Positions 57,328-64,000 of a stretch of DNA of 64,000 nt are shown piece by piece. Source of the stretch: Hymenobacter sp. 15J16-1T3B (GTDB taxonomy: Bacteria; Bacteroidota; Bacteroidia; Cytophagales; Hymenobacteraceae); the NCBI RefSeq assembly GCF_020711235.1, contig NZ_JAJFAV010000004.1, positions 248,001 through 312,000 on the forward strand, read 5' to 3'. The notes beneath the pieces are model-generated. The model did no database searches, was not told where the DNA came from, and saw only the letters and a list, made by a program, of their open reading frames with translations. How positions within the stretch are numbered: position 1 is the stretch's first letter; each line of letters begins with the position of its first letter. The position numbers were made by a program, and so were the translations under genes.

Positions 57328-58135
57328 GGGAGTCCAGGAAAAAAGTACCGGCCAGCACCGTCACGGCCTGCCCGTAAATGGCCACGCCGTCGGGCAGCAG
57401 CTCGGTACGCATGTGCCCCGTGCGCGCCGACGACTGAAACGCCCGCAACTGCGGCTGCTGCAGCCGTTCGGCCCAGTACTTGGTCAGGAAGGTTTGCACG
57501 CCGCCCGTCACGGGGTCCTCGTTGGTGCCGGCCTAGGGCCAGAAGTAGCGGTAATGAAAATCGTAGGCAGGCGTATCGGAGCGGGCCGTCACCAGCACGC
57601 CGTTGATGCCCTCGTAGGCGCGCAGCAAGGCCGCAAAATCCGGCTGCAAGCGGGCCAACGCGGCTGCGCTGTCGATTTCGAGCAGGATGATCTTGTTGCG
57701 CGGGCTGTAGCGCGTGTTCAGGCAGTCCGTCAGCCCCAGCGCCTGTAACAGGGCATGGGGTACGCCGAGGGGCTCGGTTTCGTACACCGGAAAGCGCAGG
57801 CGGATGCTGCCGTCCTCCTCCTGCGCGCACGCCAGCTCCACCCCGGCGGGATTGACGAACACTGCCCGCCGCAGGCCGGTAGCGTCGAAGGTGATTTTGG
57901 CCGCCGCCAGGGTCGCGTGCCCGCAAAGCGGAATTTCCTGCTTGGGCGTGAAAAACCGGATGTGGTACTGGGCATCCGCCCCGGCCGGCCGCACAAAGGC
58001 CGTTTCGGAAAAGCCAATTTCGGCGGCCACGCGCTGCATGGTCGCCGCACTCAATTCGTGCGCGGGCAGGCACACGGCGGCCGGGTTGCCCGCGAAGCGC
58101 GTGGTCGTGAAGGAGTCAACAAAATAGGTTTGCAT
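57317..58135 (-). pseudogene. PhzF-family isomerase gene with an in-frame amber stop
   Basis: The frame from the ATG at 58135 (MQTYFVDSFTTTRFAGNPAAVC) is PhzF-like: catalytic-type ETAF (SETAFVRP), PLCGHATLAA and later AGTNEDPVTGG. A TAG at 57535-57533 interrupts it after residue 200 (HYRYFWP-stop-AGTNEDPVTGG). Sequence on both sides is in the same frame and fully conserved; TAG is one base from TGG (Trp), which fits the family at this position. The missing C-terminal third contains half the active site. It is a recent nonsense mutation, a sequencing error, or read-through. Confidence 0.85.
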
Positions 58136-58204
58136 GGCCCAAAGATGGGAATGGGCCGCGGGTGGTGCTGACCCGGGAGCAACCGGGCTGCCATTGCGCC
58201 CGGG

Positions 58205-58600
58205 CTACTTGACCGCCGTGGCTTCGATTTCGACCAGCAACTCAGGAAACACGAGGCGGTTCACACCGAGCAGGTTGACAACCGGCTTGGGGCTGGTGTT
58301 GGCCAGTTTGGCTTCGAGCAGGCCGTAGTGCTGAAACAACCGGTCGAAATCAACCGTGTAGACCGTCAGGCGGACCACGTGAGGCCAATCGTAGCGGCTC
58401 TGGTGCAGCACCGTTTCCAGGTTGGCAAGCGCCAGGCCGAGCTGAGCCGCCATATCGTCGGGGTGCAGAGGCTGGCCTTCGGCACTGATGGCGGCCTGCC
58501 CGGCGCAGTACAGCGTCTGCGTGCCGCCGCTCACGGCTACGGCCTGGGAAAAGCTGAAATTATCCTGCCATTGCCACGGATTTACTGCCTGCTTGTCCAT
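58205..58600 (-). CDS. RidA family protein
   Basis: A 131-residue YjgF/YER057c/UK114-type protein. TLYCAGQAAISAEGQPLHPDD, 'AQLGLALANLETVLHQ' and the VRLTVYTVDFDRLF strand are typical, and the final EIEATAV is the family end. The catalytic arginine expected just before E-x-E-x-x-A (usually in 'P-x-R-x-x-x-E') is not present in the SPKPVVNLLGVNRLVFPELLVEIEA segment at the usual place, so enamine deaminase activity is uncertain. The ATG at 58600 fits the family start. Confidence 0.88.
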   Translation of the reverse strand: MDKQAVNPWQWQDNFSFSQAVAVSGGTQTLYCAGQAAISAEGQPLHPDDMAAQLGLALANLETVLHQSRYDWPHVVRLTVYTVDFDRLFQHYGLLEAKLANTSPKPVVNLLGVNRLVFPELLVEIEATAVK

Positions 58601-58772
58601 GATTTTCGGGCTATTATCGGGTATGAATTGGTTGCCCGGTGGGGTAGCAGCCTTGCGCACTGGGAAGCCAGTTCAATACTACGACGCGGCAGCGGCAACT
58701 CCTGGCGGCAAACGGGCGCGGCACCGAAACCAGCAAGCACGGGGGCCGCTATGTCCGGCAGCGCGGGGGGGG

Positions 58773-59123
58773 CTAGGGCTTGATGACGAAAGCCCGTAGC
58801 TCGGCCATTTTTCCGTCGCGAAACCGCCACACGTCGCAGTACGCGTGCTCCACGGCGGCCCCGCTTGCGTCGGGCAAAGTGATGGTGCCCAGCGCTGTCA
58901 CAAAGTCCTCCTCGGCAATCAGTCGTTCAACCCGAAACCGGGGCGGCTGCTGGTACGCCGTGGCCATCCACGCGCGCACGGCCTGCTTGCCCCGCAGCGT
59001 CTGCTCGCCCACGAAGGTCCACTCCGTATCGTCGGTGCAGTGCGCGAGGAAGCCTTCGGTGTCGCCGGTGGTAAGGGCGGCGTTGGCCTGTTCCAGCGTG
59101 GTTTTGTTGGCGGCAGCGGGCAT
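58773..59123 (-). CDS. SnoaL-like / NTF2-fold protein
   Basis: A 116-residue cone-shaped alpha/beta-barrel protein. TTLEQANAALTTGDTEGFLAHCTDDTEWTFVGE, 'GKQAVRAWMA' and the final strand YCDVWRFRDGKMAELRAFV are characteristic of nuclear-transport-factor-2-like enzymes and ligand-binding proteins. The function cannot be told from sequence. It belongs to the minus-strand run of small genes. Confidence 0.87.
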   Translation of the reverse strand: MPAAANKTTLEQANAALTTGDTEGFLAHCTDDTEWTFVGEQTLRGKQAVRAWMATAYQQPPRFRVERLIAEEDFVTALGTITLPDASGAAVEHAYCDVWRFRDGKMAELRAFVIKP

Positions 59124-59239
59124 AAACTAGTTGGCTAAGGTGGTAAGAACAGTACGCAAGACGGCCTGGAAAACAGCGGAACTGCATTGCCGGTTGCGGC
59201 TCGCCGATGATACAGTAGCGAGAGGGCGCCGCTACGGGC

Positions 59240-59665
59240 TCAGTTGATAATTTCCCCTTTGTTCTTGGCCAGCAGCTCACGCCAGTGTTGGATTTGCTCC
59301 GGCGTCTGCCGCAGCCAGTCGGTCAGCTCGCCAACGATGCGCAACGGCGCCTGGCTGCGGTAGGAGCGCGTTGGATTGCCCGGAAATTTCTTGTCCGTCA
59401 CGTTCGGGTCGTTTTCAAAGCTGCCCGTCGGCTCCACAATGTACACCCGCTCGGGCCCCGGGCCTTGGGCCAGGGCCGCGGCCAAGCCCGCCCCGTTGGG
59501 CAAGGCCGTGAAGTAGATGTGGTTCATGACGATTTCGGGCTTGTAATTCGAGTTGAACCCAGCGGTCAGCAAGTCGCCAATTCGCAAATCGGCCCGGGTG
59601 CCGTGGTAGAAGGGGCCTTCGTCCAGCACGGTTGTGGGCGTAGGTGCGGTAGTCTCGTCTGCCAT
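59240..59665 (-). CDS. arr: NAD(+)--rifampin ADP-ribosyltransferase Arr
   Basis: A 141-residue enzyme. The family blocks GPFYHGTRADLRIGDLLTAG, SNYKPEIVMNHIYFTALPNGAGLAAALA, ERVYIVEPTGSFENDPNVTDKKFPGNPTRSYRS and PLRIVGELTDW are all present; the H-Y-D-type triad of Arr (H in YHGT, Y in IYFTA, D in NDPN) is intact. Arr inactivates rifamycins by ADP-ribosylating the C23 hydroxyl. Chromosomal arr genes are widespread in environmental bacteria; no integron or transposon is nearby, and composition matches neighbours. Confidence 0.93.
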   Translation of the reverse strand: MADETTAPTPTTVLDEGPFYHGTRADLRIGDLLTAGFNSNYKPEIVMNHIYFTALPNGAGLAAALAQGPGPERVYIVEPTGSFENDPNVTDKKFPGNPTRSYRSQAPLRIVGELTDWLRQTPEQIQHWRELLAKNKGEIIN

Positions 59666-59741
59666 CTTTCAGGGTGGAAGTGTTCGTGATGGGGGCTGTG
59701 CGGAACGCGTACTGGTAGGATGGATGGCCCGGCAACCCGGG

Positions 59742-60281
59742 CTACCGGAATTTCTTCCAGAGCTTCGGCAGCATCTTGGGCAGGTCTTCCTCTTCCCAAT
59801 CGGCCCCGGTGGTCGGCGGGGCCAGGAAGTCATAATCCAGGCCCTGGCCTCGGGCTACCGCGCGCGGAAACGTCTCGTCTTCCTCCCGGCCGGTTTGCTG
59901 CTCGTAGGCCTTGGTCGCCACGAGCAGCAGGCTTTCAAAGTCACACTCGTAGGGGCCCGGTGCTACGGCGGCCAGGGAGTCGGGGTGTTGCAAGGCCGCC
60001 GTGAACACGGCCTGCCCCTGCCCGATCAGCCAGCAGCGGAAGTAGAGGTAGGGGTCGTCGGAAACGTAGCCGTCGATAATCTTCTGCGCGGCCATGATGC
60101 CGTAGTCGTCCGCCTCGATGATAAACCGGCGTAGCGTCAGCTCGAAGCCGATGATGTCTTCCAGCGGCCGGGCGGCAAGAGCACCGATCAGGTGTTGGGC
60201 CTTGGCATCGGGGTCGGCGGGAGTGGCGGCGGCGGCCTGGTCGATAAGCTGCCAGAAGGCGGCGGTGGGCATGGCGTTCAT
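59742..60281 (-). CDS. DUF4240 domain protein
   Basis: A 179-residue cytoplasmic protein. FWQLIDQAAAATPADPDAKAQHLIGALA, the GFELTLRRFIIEADDYGIMAAQKIIDGYVSDDPYLYFRCWLIGQG block and the PYECDFESLLLVATKAYEQQTG helix are DUF4240. The family is often found near toxin, immunity or WGR-like proteins but has no known function. The ATG at 60281 or one 9 nt downstream (60272) may be used; I keep the first. Confidence 0.85.
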   Translation of the reverse strand: MNAMPTAAFWQLIDQAAAATPADPDAKAQHLIGALAARPLEDIIGFELTLRRFIIEADDYGIMAAQKIIDGYVSDDPYLYFRCWLIGQGQAVFTAALQHPDSLAAVAPGPYECDFESLLLVATKAYEQQTGREEDETFPRAVARGQGLDYDFLAPPTTGADWEEEDLPKMLPKLWKKFR

Positions 60282-60357
60282 TCGGTTGGGGCTTTTTTTC
60301 GGGGGGCTGTTGCAGACGGCGGCCAAATTTGGCGGTGAACATAGGCAAACTTGCTAG

Positions 60358-62127
<1,770 letters not shown>

Positions 62128-62147
62128 GCGGCCACCACAACGGTAAG

Positions 62148-62277
62148 CAGAACGTCATTCCGAGCTTGTCGAGGAATCTCGCGTGTTTAGCCGGATAGTA
62201 AACTTCTCGTTGAACGAGAAATACGCTACCGGCCGTCAGCACGCGAGATTCCTCGACAAGCTCGGAATGACGTTCTG
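62148..62277. repeat. Family A palindrome, longest copy
   Basis: Perfect 38-bp arms at 62148-62185 and 62240-62277 (left begins CAGAACGTCATTCCGAGCTT). The 54-nt spacer contains its own TTCTCGTT / AACGAGAA hairpin. It lies 20 bp past the pyrG stop and is a plausible transcript end. The 62278-62440 stretch that follows shows nothing I recognise. Confidence 0.9.
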
Positions 62278-62440
62278 CTGTTAACGCTTTGGTGTTAACG
62301 CTCTTTTTTGGCGGATGCTTACCAATGCGCAGCCCTCTCGGCGGCCAATTTGGCATAGCCCCCTGGCCGCGCCCGGTTGTTGCAGACGCGGCCCGGCTGC
62401 GCAGTTCAGGCAGGGTGCAGTCACTTCGCTGATTACCACG

Positions 62441-62448
62441 TACTTTTG
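62441..62448 (+). promoter_or_regulatory. -7 box of yidC
   Basis: TACTTTTG followed by CGG, matching TAnnTTTG, 70 nt before the yidC ATG at 62519. Confidence 0.55.
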
Positions 62449-62518
62449 CGGCTCCATTTGGTGGCGCTGAACTGCGTAGGCGGCGCTAACTGCTTTTTAC
62501 CCAATACCTAATCCATTC

Positions 62519-64000
62519 ATGGATAAGAATCAGGCCACGGGCCTCATGCTCATTTCGGCGCTGCTGCTGGCGTACTTGTTCTTCTTCAAGCCCAAGGCCG
62601 AAGAACAAGCCAAGCAGGCCGAGAAACCGGCCGCTGCGGCGGCCGCCAAACCCGCCGCCGCGCCCGTCCCGCTCGACTCGGCCGCCACCGCGCGCCTGCT
62701 CGGTGCTTTTGCCGCCGCCGGCCAGGGCCAGGAGCAGAATGTGGAGCTGCGCAACAGCAAAGTGAGCGTGATGCTGAGCACCCGCGGCGGCCGCCCGCAG
62801 GTAGTGCTGCTCGAAGGCGAAAAGACCTTCACCGGTCAGCCGCTGTATTTGCTCGACAAGCAGAGCGCCGACATCGACGTGCAAGTGCCGACTTCGGAAG
62901 GCCGCCGCGTGAAGCTCAGCAGCCTCTACTTCCGCCCCTCGGCCGTGACGCCGGTGACGGAAAACGGCAAGAAGGGCCAGCGCGTGCAGCTGACGGCTGA
63001 GTTGAGCCCCGGCCAGCAGATTCAGCAGACTTATACGCTGTTTGATGACTCCTACCAGCTGGGCTACAACCTGAAATTCCAGAACCTGAACGGGCTGGTG
63101 ACGGCCGAGCCGCTGACCTACACCTGGCTGGACCACGTGCGCCAGACTGAGCAGAGCGCCAAGCAGAACCGCAACCACTCGACCATCAACTACTACCTCG
63201 CCGAAGACGACCTGGGCTCCATTGCCGAGGCCAGCGAGAAGCCCGAGGAGCAGACGGCCCCCGGCGCGGTGAAGTGGATCGGCCACAAGCACGACTTCTT
63301 CACCGCCGGCCTGATTGCCGACAAGCCTTTCCCGAGCGGCAAGTTCAACACCAACGTCAACGCCGCCGACTCGTCGTACCTGAAGACCATGCAGAGCACC
63401 CTGCAGATTCCGGCCGCCGATGTGCAGTCGGAGCAGGGGGCGAGCTTTCAGTACTACTTCGGCCCGAACTCCTTCCGGGTGCTGAAGGACGTGGCGCCGC
63501 ATTTCGAGCGCAACGTGTACCTGGGCTGGGGCGTGTTCCGCTACGTGAACCGCTTCCTGGTCATCCCGGTGTTCAACTTCCTGGAGCAGTACATCAGTTC
63601 TTACGGCCTGATCATCGTGCTGCTGGTGGTGTTCCTGAAGACGCTGCTGTGGCCGCTGGTGTACAAGTCCTACCTCTCGCAGGCCAAGATGCGGGTGCTC
63701 AAGCCCGAAATCGACGAGATTAAGGAGAAGCACGGCGACGACCAGATGGCCGTGCAGCAAGCCACCATGAAGCTTTACCAGAGCACCGGCTCCAGCCCGC
63801 TGGCCGGCTGCCTGCCCATGCTGGCCACCCTGCCGATTCTCTTCGCCTTGTTCCAGTTTTTCCCCAACGCCATCGAGCTGCGCGGGGAGTCCTTCCTCTG
63901 GGCCAAAGACCTAAGCACCTACGACGCGCCCATCATCCTGCCCTTCACGCTGCCCTTCCTGGGCAACCACATCAGCCTGTTCACGGTGATGATGACCATC
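62519..64000 (+). CDS. yidC: Membrane protein insertase YidC, partial (3' end outside window)
   Basis: The frame opens at the ATG at 62519 (MDKNQATGLMLISALLLAYL) and is still open at the right edge, 494 codons in. It has an N-terminal membrane segment (about 7-24), an Ala/Lys/Pro linker, and a large periplasmic beta-supersandwich domain (about 75-350, GSFQYYFGPNSF-type block ASFQYYFGPNSFRVL at its end). The 60KD_IMP insertase core follows (YGLIIVLLVVFLKTLLWPLVYKSYLSQAKM, KLYQSTGSSPLAGCLPMLATLPILFALFQFF). YidC inserts proteins into the inner membrane alone or with SecYEG. The remaining membrane helices lie beyond the window. Confidence 0.96.
   Translation, partial: MDKNQATGLMLISALLLAYLFFFKPKAEEQAKQAEKPAAAAAAKPAAAPVPLDSAATARLLGAFAAAGQGQEQNVELRNSKVSVMLSTRGGRPQVVLLEGEKTFTGQPLYLLDKQSADIDVQVPTSEGRRVKLSSLYFRPSAVTPVTENGKKGQRVQLTAELSPGQQIQQTYTLFDDSYQLGYNLKFQNLNGLVTAEPLTYTWLDHVRQTEQSAKQNRNHSTINYYLAEDDLGSIAEASEKPEEQTAPGAVKWIGHKHDFFTAGLIADKPFPSGKFNTNVNAADSSYLKTMQSTLQIPAADVQSEQGASFQYYFGPNSFRVLKDVAPHFERNVYLGWGVFRYVNRFLVIPVFNFLEQYISSYGLIIVLLVVFLKTLLWPLVYKSYLSQAKMRVLKPEIDEIKEKHGDDQMAVQQATMKLYQSTGSSPLAGCLPMLATLPILFALFQFFPNAIELRGESFLWAKDLSTYDAPIILPFTLPFLGNHISLFTVMMTI

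Overview
The window is a G+C-rich chromosomal segment of a Bacteroidota bacterium, most likely Hymenobacter or a close relative (Cytophagales). Supporting signs are the lineage-typical gene strings ftsX / DUF3098 / uppP / truB / ribF and parB / DUF5683 / dapB / lepB, a short leuA without a regulatory domain, CarboxypepD_reg-like, DUF4097 and DUF3098 proteins, and promoters of the Bacteroidota type (TTTG at -33, TAnnTTTG at -7) in front of many genes. There is no transposase, prophage or CRISPR array. Most of the window is core chromosome, with a few AT-richer accessory insertions.

Layout. 1-5.9 kb (minus): two secreted proteins, then ribF, truB, uppP and DUF3098. 6.2-11.8 kb (minus): ftsX and a tamB-like gene. 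12-16.4 kb (plus): tsaD, an Imm50-like gene held between two palindrome arms, a thioesterase, smpB, a C40 peptidase and an HNH nuclease. 16.8-23.6 kb: an alpha/beta hydrolase, a DUF3298 lipoprotein, an XRE/membrane-protein pair, a first fatty-acid desaturase, an exported deaminase and a helical-repeat protein. 24-29.7 kb (plus): ilvE, leuA, leuC, leuD, leuB for branched-chain amino acids. 29.8-34.1 kb: a small unknown gene, a second desaturase, an AraC regulator with a cupin, a decayed desaturase relic and an AT-rich accessory gene. 34.2-36.6 kb: rpsA and tRNA-Cys. 36.7-40.5 kb (minus): an ECF sigma factor, a HEAT-repeat anti-sigma factor and two DUF4097 proteins. 41.3-52.9 kb: cphA, a coiled-coil envelope protein, methyltransferases, kdsA, apaG, ung, lepB, dapB, DUF5683 and parB. 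53.2-60.3 kb (minus): dacB, then a run of small stress and detoxification genes (OsmC, DUF4256, DUF4242, DinB, a broken PhzF, RidA, SnoaL, Arr, DUF4240). 60.5-64 kb (plus): pyrG and the start of yidC.

How the genes fit together. Envelope building is heavily represented: uppP, kdsA, lepB, dapB, dacB, tamB, yidC and the sigma/anti-sigma/DUF4097 unit. Two intact desaturases point to membrane-fluidity control. The leu operon and ilvE cover leucine synthesis.

The most unusual layer is intergenic. Two repeat families recur. Family A is a palindrome built on a core like GTCATGTCGAGC...GAGACATCTCGCGTGCTGA. Family B has terminal inverted repeats beginning GTCATTGCGAGCGAAGCGCG and, in most copies, an inner terminator-like hairpin. 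In addition, unrelated perfect inverted repeats with 22-29 bp arms sit at several gene junctions. One family-A element encloses a foreign-looking gene.
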